Made by a program: the position numbers and the translations under genes. The notes beneath the pieces were generated by a model, which was not told the origin of the DNA, did not search any database, and worked only from the letters and a program-made list of their open reading frames with translations. A DNA stretch of 64,000 bases, taken from the NCBI RefSeq assembly GCF_007489275.1, contig NZ_VLNR01000005.1:88681-152680 (forward strand), written 5' to 3'. Below, one piece after another: positions 42,281 to 51,368 of the stretch. Origin of the DNA: Aquimarina algiphila (GTDB lineage Bacteria > Bacteroidota > Bacteroidia > Flavobacteriales > Flavobacteriaceae). Within the stretch, counting starts at the first letter, position 1. Each line of letters opens with the position of its first letter.

Positions 42281-45106
42281 TTATCGAATTAAGGAAAAAC
42301 TTCCGGTAAGAATTCTACCATCATCTAATTCTACACGAAACCAATATTGACTTGAAGGCATTATTTGACCGTTATATATACCGTCCCAGCCAGAGCTTCC
42401 TGCTCTTAATTGCTTAAGTAATTTTCCATGGCGATTGAAAATGAAAATTAAAGAATTAGACATGACCTCGGTAGATATTCCTTCAACATTCCAAGTTTCA
42501 TGAAAGCCGTCTCCATTAGGAGTAAAATATTTTGGAAAACCAACAACAGAAATATCTTGTGTAATTTCAGGGACACATCCGTTTTTATCTCTTACATAAA
42601 TCGTATGAAATCCCGGGGGTACATTTGTAAAAGTGGGATCGTCTTGATAGTTACTCAAAACTCCTTCTATTTCGATAGCATATTCATAGTTTCCTAGACC
42701 TACTGCATTAACTGTGACGGTATTATTATCTCGAGCATCATTGATATCTATAGATTGTATGGTTGCTATACTGGAAGCAATTACGTTTATAGTTCTGGTT
42801 TTAGAACACCCTGTCAGATTACTCGTAATTTGGGCGGTATAAATTCCTGGTTGTCTAACAGAAATGGTTTGACTAGTTTCATTGGTGGACCATAATATTG
42901 TAAAATCACTAATGTTACCATTTAATGGTATACCGGCATCAATATCGATACTGGTTTCATTTTGACATAAGAAATATGATGTGTCTGCTTCTATTTGAGG
43001 GAGAGGTATTACAAAGAGGCTAATGCTACTAATTCCAAAACATGCTCCATCACTTTCTTCAGCTTTAGCATAAATGATATCATCTCCTTGAGTATTTTGT
43101 GTCGTATTTGTATATGTTGTGATAGGATTTCTATTTAATAATGCGTCTTCTGTACTTGCGTAATAAGAAATTGTAAGTCCGGTAGTTGTTATTCCAAATA
43201 ATACTTGAGCATTTGCTTCTGTAAGATTAAAAGTAGTAAATCCATCTTCTAGACCATCATCGTCACAAGCTCTAAGTTCTACATCATTTACGTCTGTAAT
43301 GCTTACTTCTAATGTAACGGATGTAATATCAAAGCAATTAGGATTTCTTGTATTTAATACACGAGCATAGATTTGCTGATTATTCATACTGTTTTCGAAT
43401 CTATCTTCATTATTTATTCTAGGAGTTCCTGCCATAGCAGAAGTCATATCATTAAAAAATTGAGTGCTATACTCTGAGTTTCCACCCGTAAGTTGATCGT
43501 CAATTGTATGTAAATCAAATATAGTAATGTTATCTCCGCTGGTTTGATAAGCATCACATTGTGTCATAGTTGCTGGAGCGGCTACAGGAACATCAAAGAA
43601 GGTAGCATTTGCAACTCCGATTAATGGACAACTACCATCATTAAGATCAATTTCTAATCTATAATTGCCTGTTGAAGTAATATCTAAAAAATTAGTGGTA
43701 TTTGTGGTAGGAGCGTCATTAATAAACCAGGTATATGTAGCACCTGGAATATTGAGATATGATAGTCTATAAGTATCACCATCACAGAGAGGAAGATTTA
43801 CATCATTTGGATTACCATTATTGATAATATCAACAGTCTGTGCAAAAATAGATTGAATGAATGGAGGTAACCCCAACCTAACATTTCTGGTCCCGTCTAC
43901 ATTAACTAATATTCCTTTTTCGTTATAAATTACATTATTACCTAATTCTTCTGGGTTTTCTATAACCCCAAGATAATTGCCTTGCTCTGATGCAAAATTA
44001 AAAAGAGCTCGATATATTTTTCCATCTGGACCTAATTGTAGTGCTCCTTCATTAAAATCAAATGAATCCTGACTATTCTCATTTTGGATTCTGATTCCGC
44101 TTGCAGCTATTTGATTATCAGGGAGTGATAAATCGTATTGCATAAGAAAGCTTCTTCCATTTCCTTCATCTCCAAAACCAATCGTACTGTAAAGCCGTTG
44201 TCCGCTCTGTGAAAACTCTATTCCATATGGAGAATCTCCATTATAAAGTTCGATTTCATTAGATACGATTCCTGTAGTATTGTCAAAATTGTATAATAAA
44301 ACTTTTCCTGGCCCATTTCCTGCAGTGACCGTGGCAAAGCCAAAATGTGCCACAGCAATTTTATCTCCCTCTGGGGAAGCTTTTATATATCCTAATGCAT
44401 TACGGCGATATCCAGAGAGGGGCACAGTAACTCCTACACGTGAGTTTACCGGAGTAGTATTAACGCCAGTTTGATCTACCTTAAAAGCATAAAAAGTATC
44501 TACAAAATGAGTAATTACCCAGAATGAATCACAATCATCACTTTTAATAGCGGTTATCTTTTCTGAACATTTATATGCACTATCCAGAAGTCCAGATGTA
44601 TTATAAGTAACCAATGGCATGTTCTTTTGTCCGGGAACAACTGCTCCATTTCCTCCATTTAGAGACATATCTACTATAGAGAACATAAAACCATCATTTA
44701 CGCCATCTCCATCAGATGTTAGAGGATCTGTATCTGCATTATCGTGATGAGGTTCATCTACGGTAAAAATGATATAGATATTTGGTGTATTGGGTTGCGG
44801 AACAATTAAAGCAGATGAAGTACTCGAAGGATCTCCTTTCAAACCAGTTCCATTATCCATAATATTATGAAACCGATCCCAAACAGTGATTCCGTCAGTA
44901 TAAAATAATAATCCCCCGGTAGCATCAGAAATTGTGGTGCATCCTTCTAAAGTATCTATTTGGCCATTAGTAAGAGCAGTAGGAGGGGTAGTATTAAAAC
45001 TGATCCCTGCATTTTGCCCAAAATACCAATTATTAGCCTCTCCTTGACTTTGTGCCGAGAAGTAAAAAAAGGAAACAATAATAAAAACGGCATAAATATT
45101 CCGCAT
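42281..45106 (-). CDS. T9SS type B sorting domain-containing (gliding motility-associated) secreted protein
   Basis: This 941-residue protein has a signal peptide (1-20, ending SAQSQG), then NWYFGQNAGISFNTTPPTAL, which opens a six- or seven-blade beta-propeller-like region (about 25-420) seen in many large flavobacterial surface proteins. Ig-like, Cys-containing repeats (about 440-850) follow, and the C-terminal FPKYFTPNGDGFHETWNVEG with WDGIYNGQ and FRVELDDGRILTG is the T9SS type B sorting domain (CHU_C/gliding motility-associated). It is exported by the type IX system and probably attached to or released from the cell surface. It is a lone gene on the - strand and the largest-cysteine-content protein in the window. 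Adhesion or polymer binding is inferred. Confidence 0.9.
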   Translation of the reverse strand: MRNIYAVFIIVSFFYFSAQSQGEANNWYFGQNAGISFNTTPPTALTNGQIDTLEGCTTISDATGGLLFYTDGITVWDRFHNIMDNGTGLKGDPSSTSSALIVPQPNTPNIYIIFTVDEPHHDNADTDPLTSDGDGVNDGFMFSIVDMSLNGGNGAVVPGQKNMPLVTYNTSGLLDSAYKCSEKITAIKSDDCDSFWVITHFVDTFYAFKVDQTGVNTTPVNSRVGVTVPLSGYRRNALGYIKASPEGDKIAVAHFGFATVTAGNGPGKVLLYNFDNTTGIVSNEIELYNGDSPYGIEFSQSGQRLYSTIGFGDEGNGRSFLMQYDLSLPDNQIAASGIRIQNENSQDSFDFNEGALQLGPDGKIYRALFNFASEQGNYLGVIENPEELGNNVIYNEKGILVNVDGTRNVRLGLPPFIQSIFAQTVDIINNGNPNDVNLPLCDGDTYRLSYLNIPGATYTWFINDAPTTNTTNFLDITSTGNYRLEIDLNDGSCPLIGVANATFFDVPVAAPATMTQCDAYQTSGDNITIFDLHTIDDQLTGGNSEYSTQFFNDMTSAMAGTPRINNEDRFENSMNNQQIYARVLNTRNPNCFDITSVTLEVSITDVNDVELRACDDDGLEDGFTTFNLTEANAQVLFGITTTGLTISYYASTEDALLNRNPITTYTNTTQNTQGDDIIYAKAEESDGACFGISSISLFVIPLPQIEADTSYFLCQNETSIDIDAGIPLNGNISDFTILWSTNETSQTISVRQPGIYTAQITSNLTGCSKTRTINVIASSIATIQSIDINDARDNNTVTVNAVGLGNYEYAIEIEGVLSNYQDDPTFTNVPPGFHTIYVRDKNGCVPEITQDISVVGFPKYFTPNGDGFHETWNVEGISTEVMSNSLIFIFNRHGKLLKQLRAGSSGWDGIYNGQIMPSSQYWFRVELDDGRILTGSFSLIR

Positions 45107-45131
45107 ACTTGAGCTCTAAAACTCAAATATA

Positions 45132-45971
45132 TTATAAATCTCTCTTTTTAAGTAATCTGTAGGAAAGATTGATGAAAATTGCTGTCCAAACCAATACAAT
45201 TAAGATCTCATACCAATGTACAGCATAATCACTTTTAAAATTTTCTCCTAACTGATTTGCTGCAGACTGTACAAAATTTAATCTGGTAAAAGGTTCATTA
45301 ACCAGGTTACTCATGCTTTCTAAAGGAAGAAAAGGTATTATTTTATCAATGATATCCGAATCAAATTTCCATTTAAATAGACTAGAGAGTAATCGGACTA
45401 ACCCTTCTATAATTTGCCAGAATATTAAAAACCCTAAGGCAAAGGCAGATCTTTTGATTAAAATACCAAGGAACATACAAAATGAAAAGAAGCCTACCAA
45501 TTTTAAGAAGTAAGCAAAAATGAATTCTATCCCCGAAAAGACAATTGAAAACTCATTGTAATCAGAAAAGATCAATCCAAGAATTAATGATACTATGAAT
45601 AAAAATACGGTCGAAATAAGAGAAAATACTACAACGGTAAGAAACTTTGATGCTAAAAATTCTTTTTTACTTAATCCATCGATCAAATTTTGTTTTAGTG
45701 TTCGATTGGTATATTCATTTGCCATAATAGACACGATAACAATCGCCAGAAAGAGTTTTAACCATGCTGCGATATAGGCATTAAAATGCCAGATATATGG
45801 AAAGTTAAAGATTCCTTGATCTGCCAAACGGAAGTTTACTCCTCCAAAGCTAAATTCATAAGAAGCAATCAATGCAATGGCTGTAATGAGCACAAAGTAT
45901 GTAATCGTTAATACTTTGGCAGCTTTATTATACCTTAATTTTTGAAATTCTATATTGAGTAGTCGTAACAT
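45132..45971 (-). CDS. ABC-2 type transporter permease
   Basis: The 279-residue protein has six hydrophobic segments: VLTITYFVLITAIALIASY, IAAWLKLFLAIVIVSIMA, VVVFSLISTVFLFIVSLIL, FIFAYFLKLVGFFSFCMFLGIL, FALGFLIFWQIIEGLVRLL and WYEILIVLVWTAIFINLSY, with a large extra-cytoplasmic stretch before the last. This is the NatB/ABC-2 permease pattern. It is immediately downstream (4-base gap) of an ATP-binding protein gene and the two form one exporter. Family members carry drugs, lipids or sodium; the substrate is unknown. Confidence 0.88.
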   Translation of the reverse strand: MLRLLNIEFQKLRYNKAAKVLTITYFVLITAIALIASYEFSFGGVNFRLADQGIFNFPYIWHFNAYIAAWLKLFLAIVIVSIMANEYTNRTLKQNLIDGLSKKEFLASKFLTVVVFSLISTVFLFIVSLILGLIFSDYNEFSIVFSGIEFIFAYFLKLVGFFSFCMFLGILIKRSAFALGFLIFWQIIEGLVRLLSSLFKWKFDSDIIDKIIPFLPLESMSNLVNEPFTRLNFVQSAANQLGENFKSDYAVHWYEILIVLVWTAIFINLSYRLLKKRDL

Positions 45972-45975
45972 GGCT

Positions 45976-46878
45976 TTAGTTTAAATTGTTGGTTAATTGT
46001 AAGAATTGTTCTTCGAGGCTTTCTTTTCGTTTTACCAGGTGCGTAAGAACTATCCCTTCTTTAAATAATTGCCTGTTAAGACTTTCTGCATCTAACTCAT
46101 GTGCTAAAAACGCAATAATTTTATTATCATCCTCTTCTTTAAAGTTTTTAAAATCTTTATGTTTTGATAACCAGGCTACCAAAGCTGATTTTTGTTCGCT
46201 TTTAAGCTCAAAGAACCCATAACTTGCGTTCATTTCATCTACTGGTCCAGAATATAATTTTATCCCTTTTCTTATAATAACTACATGACTACATACTTTT
46301 TCTACTTCATCCAGTAAATGAGATGCCAAAAGAATAGTAGTTCCCTGAGATGCAATTTTTTTTATGATTTCTCGAATTTGGTGTATTCCTTGAGGATCGA
46401 GTCCGTTTGTAGGTTCGTCCAAAATTAAAATTTCCGGATCATTTAACAATGCAGAAGCAATAGCCAGACGTTGCTTCATCCCCAGAGAAAATGTTCTGAA
46501 TTTACTGTCTTTACGATCTAGTAATCCCACAACTTCAAGTTTTTCCTCAATTTTTGTTGCAGAAACACCTTTGATTTGGCATACTAGTTTTAAGTTTTGC
46601 GCAGCGGTCATGTATGGATAAAAGTTGGGACGTTCTATAATTGCTCCAACTTTTTTTAATGCATCATGCGTAGATGTGTTTCCATCAAACCAGGTAAACC
46701 CACCAGAAGTACTATTAACAACATTAAGAACAATTCCCAAAGTAGTGGATTTACCACTTCCATTTGGTCCTAGAATCCCATACACATTTCCCTTTTTTAT
46801 AGTAAAAGAGAGGTCTTTGACGGCTGTAATTGGCCCAAACTTTTTAGTAAGGTTATTTATGGTCAGTATATTTTCCAA
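45976..46878 (-). CDS. ABC transporter ATP-binding protein
   Basis: The 300-residue protein has Walker A GILGPNGSGKSTTLGIV (about 34-50), signature FSLGMKQRLAIASAL (about 134-148), Walker B ILILDEPTNGLDPQG (about 152-166) and the H-loop LASHLLDEVEKV. The NatA/CcmA-like length fits. The start codon appears to be TTG at 46878: the frame upstream is open but holds no ATG, and family proteins begin about here (ENILTINNLTKKFG). The C-terminal 80 residues (from about KSEQKSALV) resemble the DUF4162 domain of export ATPases. It is the first gene of a two-gene exporter operon with the permease. Confidence 0.93.
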   Translation of the reverse strand: MENILTINNLTKKFGPITAVKDLSFTIKKGNVYGILGPNGSGKSTTLGIVLNVVNSTSGGFTWFDGNTSTHDALKKVGAIIERPNFYPYMTAAQNLKLVCQIKGVSATKIEEKLEVVGLLDRKDSKFRTFSLGMKQRLAIASALLNDPEILILDEPTNGLDPQGIHQIREIIKKIASQGTTILLASHLLDEVEKVCSHVVIIRKGIKLYSGPVDEMNASYGFFELKSEQKSALVAWLSKHKDFKNFKEEDDNKIIAFLAHELDAESLNRQLFKEGIVLTHLVKRKESLEEQFLQLTNNLN

Positions 46879-47025
46879 TTGTAATTGTTTTTGGCGGTTA
46901 TATAAAACAAGACGACAAGTATAGAGATTTGTTACAAGATAGTTGATAGTTATTAGTGGATTATTCTTAGTTTTTAGAATTTGGATTTGAAATTTGTAAA
47001 TTGCTTCTCTTAGAGAAAGTCTGTT

Positions 47026-48093
47026 ATGGAAGAAAAATTAATGTCGAAGAAAAAACCGACGTACCCTATAAATGATCAATTAGATGCTTACCTGCGTGAA
47101 TGTAATCGAAAAATCAAGATTCCTGTGTTTTATGATGATTTGTTGAGGTTTTCGGGATCAATAGTAGTTTACGATAGTAATGATGAAGATACGCTGTGGG
47201 TGAGAGTATATTATGAAGAGCACGAGAGAGTAGAGATAGAGTCAAGTCTTAAAAAAGTATATACAATCTTACATTCTGATGGTAATGAAGATGCTATTGA
47301 ATTTTTAAATATTGATGCTATAGATTATTGTACGTTTGGAAATTCAAAGCCTTTTAGAATTAAAGTTAGAAATATCCTGAATGATAATTATACCTATGTT
47401 TATGTAAAAAAAGCGGATGCTTCGCGTATTTATGGATTAGAATTAGAACATATGTTTTCTCCAAACCGTATTAACTTTTTAGTATATAAAAATACGCTGA
47501 TAGAAGAACATATTGCAGGGATTCCCGGAGATGTATTTATTAAGGATTTCTTGCCAGATCTAAGCGATCAGGCCAAGTCACAGATAGCCAAAGAATTTGT
47601 GAAATTTAATGAACGATGTCAGATGCGGTTGTTGGGTGATATGCGCTCTTATAACTATGTGATCATACCGATTCATGATTTTGATCATGTTGAATATAAA
47701 ATACGTGCCATCGATTTTGATCAACAATGTTTTGAGGGTAAATTAAAGGTATATCAACCACAATTTTTTAAAGAAAATTTTGATATGGTGGATATTGTGA
47801 TGAATAAATTACAACCCAGTTCTATCGAACAATATAAAAAAGAAGAACGTTCTATTCTTGCCAAACGAATATTAACATCCAGATCAAGATATGAAACGTT
47901 GGTTGATTGTATGTGTGAAGACACGATTTCTACACAAGAAAATTTGAAAGAATTAAGGGAGCATTTATATAATTTTACCCTTGACTTAAAATTTCGTCGT
48001 AGTCGTTCTATGGGAGAAGTACTAAAAACTGCAATGGATTTTGTACGACGTAATTATGAAAATGTAAATATGAATAGATTGTTGGAAGGCTGA
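47026..48093 (+). CDS. Conserved protein with kinase-like sequence features
   Basis: I do not recognise a named family; similar proteins are probably conserved in flavobacteria. The 355-residue protein is soluble with no signal. Residues 80-260 look like a divergent protein-kinase fold: TYVYVKKADASRIYGLELEH (about 123-142) has a Lys and a Glu in the order of the beta-3 Lys and the alpha-C Glu, RLLGDMRSYNYVIIP (about 201-215) resembles the catalytic loop (G-D-x-x-x-x-N), and IRAIDFDQQ (about 227-235) resembles the metal-binding D-F-D/G loop. The last ~100 residues are helical and basic. The role is unknown. Starts at ATG 47026; the ABC operon is divergent. Confidence 0.5.
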   Translation: MEEKLMSKKKPTYPINDQLDAYLRECNRKIKIPVFYDDLLRFSGSIVVYDSNDEDTLWVRVYYEEHERVEIESSLKKVYTILHSDGNEDAIEFLNIDAIDYCTFGNSKPFRIKVRNILNDNYTYVYVKKADASRIYGLELEHMFSPNRINFLVYKNTLIEEHIAGIPGDVFIKDFLPDLSDQAKSQIAKEFVKFNERCQMRLLGDMRSYNYVIIPIHDFDHVEYKIRAIDFDQQCFEGKLKVYQPQFFKENFDMVDIVMNKLQPSSIEQYKKEERSILAKRILTSRSRYETLVDCMCEDTISTQENLKELREHLYNFTLDLKFRRSRSMGEVLKTAMDFVRRNYENVNMNRLLEG

Positions 48094-48116
48094 AGTCCGA
48101 AGCCAGAAGCTTTAGA

Positions 48117-48276
48117 TTGGATGACCGGGGGTCGGAAGCTAGAAGCTGTATGCTTATAGTGAAAAGTGGAAAACTGAAAATTAGAAGCGCAAAAAAGGTT
48201 GAAATAGGATGTCTGAGTTCATAAGTTAAAAGGCAAATGTTAGGAATGGGATGTCCAATAATTACTTCGGACATCC
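48117..48276. repeat. Intergenic repeat with inverted arms, left of the GIGTT-repeat protein gene
   Basis: The gap 48094-48299 is filled by GAAGTC/GAAGC-like words on the left (GAAGTCCGAAGCCAGAAGC) and their inverted counterparts on the right (CCGACTCCAAGCTCCGGACTC). It includes a perfect 8-base inverted pair GGATGTCC (48249-48256) / GGACATCC (48269-48276). TTGGATGACCG (48117-48127) recurs inverted at 49381-49391. Such elements look like dispersed intergenic repeats. Confidence 0.55.
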
Positions 48277-48299
48277 GACTCCAAGCTCCGGACTCTTTT

Positions 48300-49160
48300 T
48301 TACCTTTTCTTAAGTCCCTCAACTTCTTGCTGAAGTTTCTCTATTTTTTTATTTTGAGCAATCATATATAGCGTAAGCTCTTCAATTTTTTGAAGAAGTT
48401 TTGCATTCATTTCTCCTAGTTGTATCCCTTCTTTTTCTACTTCTACAGCAGAAGGAATATTTGGTAAATGTCCTTTCGTTGCAATATGATACTCTACTTC
48501 CTGTAATGATAATAGCTCATAATCATTTTCAAAAACATAATCTGGCCAGCCAGTTAAATCTACTTTTACTTCTTTTGCATGTATTTTACCATTTACAGCC
48601 AGTTTGGAGTCTGGTGTCGTTGTACCTATTCCTACGTTACCATTTCCTTTAATAACTAATCTTTTACCAGAATTAGTCCAGAATTCTAAATCATTATTTC
48701 CATAGACGTACATTCCAAAATTGTTGGGGTTATTAGCAGAAATACTACCATCGGAGCCAATAATACCAAGGCTAGTACCATTGTTTTTAAATAGTAAATA
48801 ATTTTTATCTGGGGTATTTGGATTAATTGTTATTGCTCCACCTAAGCCTACACTACCATTTTCTTTGATTAATAAGCCATTTGTAGTGCTATTAATGTTG
48901 AGTCGTAAATCTCCCCCCTCATTTTGCCAAAATTCCGCACCATTACCGCCATTGTATGCTCCTGAAAGCTTTATTAATGGAGAGCCTGGTGATTTTACTC
49001 TAAATTGTAGATAATCATTTAGAGAACTTGAAACATCTAATAAATAGGAAGGACTTGTTGTCCCTATACCTACATTACCAGTTGCAGGAAAAGTGTTTTG
49101 TGCTACACTGTTCAATGATATCAAAACACATGACACCGATAGAAAAATTATTTTCTTCAT
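48300..49160 (-). CDS. GNVGIGTT-repeat envelope protein with C-terminal coiled coil
   Basis: This 286-residue protein has a signal peptide (1-20, ending SVAQ), then TGNVGIGTTSPSYLLDVSSS and a second NGNVGIGTTTPDSKLAVNGK (about 177-196). These are the widespread flavobacterial 'GNVGIGTT-x-P' repeats found in phage tail-fibre-like and surface proteins. The middle is Gly/Asn-rich with a beta-helical pattern. The end (about 245-285, EIQLGEMNAKLLQKIEELTL with MIAQNKKIEKLQQEVEGLK) is a coiled coil that probably trimerises. Likely a secreted or envelope-attached fibre; no enzymatic motif. Flanked on both sides by inverted intergenic repeats. Confidence 0.75.
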   Translation of the reverse strand: MKKIIFLSVSCVLISLNSVAQNTFPATGNVGIGTTSPSYLLDVSSSLNDYLQFRVKSPGSPLIKLSGAYNGGNGAEFWQNEGGDLRLNINSTTNGLLIKENGSVGLGGAITINPNTPDKNYLLFKNNGTSLGIIGSDGSISANNPNNFGMYVYGNNDLEFWTNSGKRLVIKGNGNVGIGTTTPDSKLAVNGKIHAKEVKVDLTGWPDYVFENDYELLSLQEVEYHIATKGHLPNIPSAVEVEKEGIQLGEMNAKLLQKIEELTLYMIAQNKKIEKLQQEVEGLKKR

Positions 49161-49260
49161 AAATTAAAAATTAAATAAATAATGATTTTAATGTAGGGTA
49201 GGAATTCGATGTCTAAGATATATAAATATGTTTTTCTTTACCACTAAACGCTGATGTTTT

Positions 49261-49391
49261 TAGGAATCTGAGTTAGAAGTCAGAAGACGGAGGTCTAAAG
49301 AAAATATAAAAACGGAAAAATTGGTCATCCTAATATAAGCAAAGAGCAATATCATAACTCAAACTTCTAACATCTGGCATCGGTCATCCAA
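49261..49391. repeat. Intergenic repeat, right of the GIGTT-repeat protein gene
   Basis: GAGTTAGAAGTCAGAAGACGG (49271 onward) and, near the TauE gene, CTTCTAACATCTGGCATCGG followed by CGGTCATCCAA (49381-49391). The last 11 bases are the exact reverse complement of 48117-48127, so the two repeats lie in opposite orientation around one gene. Confidence 0.5.
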
Positions 49392-49392
49392 C

Positions 49393-50166
49393 TTATAAAA
49401 CCCCAATTCCCAAAAGCAATGCAAAAACAATGAGTAAGACTCCCACGACTATTTGTATCGTATTGATAGTAATTTTTTTAAGGAATTTGTTTCCTATATA
49501 AGCTCCAATAAAAGCCATTGCTGTCGCGAGACCAAGCATTGTGTAATTAAGCTGATTGCCTAACTCCAAAATATCTTTTGCGTATACTGCAATTCTTGAA
49601 ACATCGATAAAACAAGCAATAACAACTCCTGTCGCAATAAAAGCTTCCTTACTTAGTTGAGCTCGTATTAAAAATGCAGTACGCAAAGCTCCCTGATGAC
49701 CAGACATACCGCCAAAAAAACCACTTAACGCACCTCCAAAAGGTAAATATTTAGTATCAAACTCTAATCTTTTTAGTTTTGGAATTAAGTCAAATAGAGA
49801 AAAAAAGATCAGTAATACCGAAATACATATTTTGATAACCGTGATTTGATACGATTTGTCAAAAAACTGATAAGTGAATACTGGTTCTAGATTCGTGAGT
49901 TTACCAAGTGTATATGCACCTAAAAAAGCAAATAAAATTGCAGGTAGCCCAAAACGCAATACTGTTTTAATATTAGCTTTTTTACCTACCAGTGTAAGTT
50001 TAAATAGGTTATTGAGTAAATGTACTATTGCGGTAAGTGCAATTGCAATATCAATAGGAAAGAATAAAGCAAAAACAGGCATCAATAATGTGCCTAAACC
50101 AAAACCAGAGAAAAATGTTAACCCCGATCCTAATAATGCTACAATACTTACTATAATGTAGTCCAT
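49393..50166 (-). CDS. TauE/SafE family sulfite/anion exporter-like membrane protein
   Basis: The 257-residue protein has seven to eight hydrophobic segments, with a first pair VSIVALLGSGLTFFSGFGLG and FALFFPIDIAIALTAIVHLL, the HLLNNLFKL motif, FGLPAILFAFLGAYTLG, and the internal repeat LPFGGALSGFFGGMSGHQGA with an equivalent VVIACFIDVSRIAVYA. The two G-G-x-S/G-x-x-x-G motifs are those of TauE/SafE permeases, which export sulfite, sulfoacetate or similar small organic anions. The substrate cannot be told. It is a lone gene on the - strand between the repeat-flanked gene and the nucleoid-associated protein gene. Confidence 0.88.
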   Translation of the reverse strand: MDYIIVSIVALLGSGLTFFSGFGLGTLLMPVFALFFPIDIAIALTAIVHLLNNLFKLTLVGKKANIKTVLRFGLPAILFAFLGAYTLGKLTNLEPVFTYQFFDKSYQITVIKICISVLLIFFSLFDLIPKLKRLEFDTKYLPFGGALSGFFGGMSGHQGALRTAFLIRAQLSKEAFIATGVVIACFIDVSRIAVYAKDILELGNQLNYTMLGLATAMAFIGAYIGNKFLKKITINTIQIVVGVLLIVFALLLGIGVL

Positions 50167-50223
50167 GGTTTATTTAAATGCTTTTACCTTAGACTTTCAC
50201 CTTTTATTTTTCGGCTTCAGGTT

Positions 50224-51282
50224 TTAAGTCTTTTGCTCTTTGTTAAAATATACCAAATAGTAATACATTTGTTTTTCTTCATCCCATCCTTTTTCTACAA
50301 ACTTCTCAGCAGATTCAGGATTTATAAAGTCCATTTTGATTTGGACATTAGTATCCAGGTTGATTACATTTTTCATCTTCTTACGCGCAGCGGTTACGGC
50401 ATTGTTAGCTATAGGAAAAGAAGTGAGATCCTCGATTTGATATTTAGGAGCTTTTTCGGTTTTGTAGTGCTTAAACTCTGGAATAAGGTCTGGGTTATCG
50501 ATTACTTCATTTAAGAAAGCTGATTCTTCAAACTCATCGTTTTTGGCAAAATGGTTCACTGCGCGATTCATAAACATTACCTCTTCTTTTTTATCTTCGG
50601 CAGGAAGTACTACATCTTTGGCAAAGTCCTGGCAGAATTTCATATACTTCTTTGTATAGAAATTTTCATCGGCAAAAGCTTCTACACCTAAGAAATTTTC
50701 TAACCAATATTTTGTGTCATAGCGATTAGAATCTACAGATAAAATTTTATATCCTTCTTCTTTTTTGTGATTGAAAATCAAACACCCTTTGTCTAATTTA
50801 TTTAAGTTTACTCCTTGTTGAATCAATAATTCTATATTGGTTTCTCCTTCTTCAAACTGAAGGAAGTCATGTTTTAATTCAGATTTAAAGATTCCAATAG
50901 CATCAACTTTTTCATTATCTATAGCTACATTGTCTAAATAGGTTACATAGACCTCTCCACTTTTGATATGTGGATGGTTGGATTGTTCATATAATAGAGA
51001 AGCAATTCTTTTTGACCTTTCATGAACAGAAGAAGGGTTTTCAAAAATCTCGGTTACAATCTTGAATAAAGGGTTAAATTCTACATCTACTTCATTAGCA
51101 AATTGAAAATAGTTTTCTTCTTTTTCTCTAAAAGGTTTAAAAAAATACTCTTTTAGAATTGCTGTTAGCTCATCATTAACCATGTAAGGTGATTCCGAAA
51201 GAAATATATTTTCACCTTTGTTTTTATTTCCGATTTTATGAACAGAAAGAGATTCAATTTGAGTGCTATATAAGTTGATCAT
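50224..51282 (-). CDS. Nucleoid-associated protein (NdpA/YejK-like)
   Basis: A 352-residue cytoplasmic protein whose N-terminal ~230 residues match the 37-kDa nucleoid-associated protein fold: IESLSVHKIGNKNKGE, KSGEVYVTYLDNVAIDNEKV, split here, with VDAIGIFKSELKHDFL, and DKGCLIFNHKKEEGYKILSVD. The C-terminal third is acidic and helical and holds DYPDLIPEFKHYK- and KNVINLDTNVQIKMDF-like strands. YejK-family proteins bind DNA and may affect nucleoid organisation, but the mechanism is not known. It lies 86 bases upstream of the pRiA4b-like gene on the same strand. Confidence 0.85.
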   Translation of the reverse strand: MINLYSTQIESLSVHKIGNKNKGENIFLSESPYMVNDELTAILKEYFFKPFREKEENYFQFANEVDVEFNPLFKIVTEIFENPSSVHERSKRIASLLYEQSNHPHIKSGEVYVTYLDNVAIDNEKVDAIGIFKSELKHDFLQFEEGETNIELLIQQGVNLNKLDKGCLIFNHKKEEGYKILSVDSNRYDTKYWLENFLGVEAFADENFYTKKYMKFCQDFAKDVVLPAEDKKEEVMFMNRAVNHFAKNDEFEESAFLNEVIDNPDLIPEFKHYKTEKAPKYQIEDLTSFPIANNAVTAARKKMKNVINLDTNVQIKMDFINPESAEKFVEKGWDEEKQMYYYLVYFNKEQKT

Positions 51283-51368
51283 AGTTTTTTAAGTTTCATA
51301 GCTACAAAGTAGCAAAGTTGTTGAGTAATATTAATTCGAAGCTTTAATCGGTTTGATAAAAACCAGAA

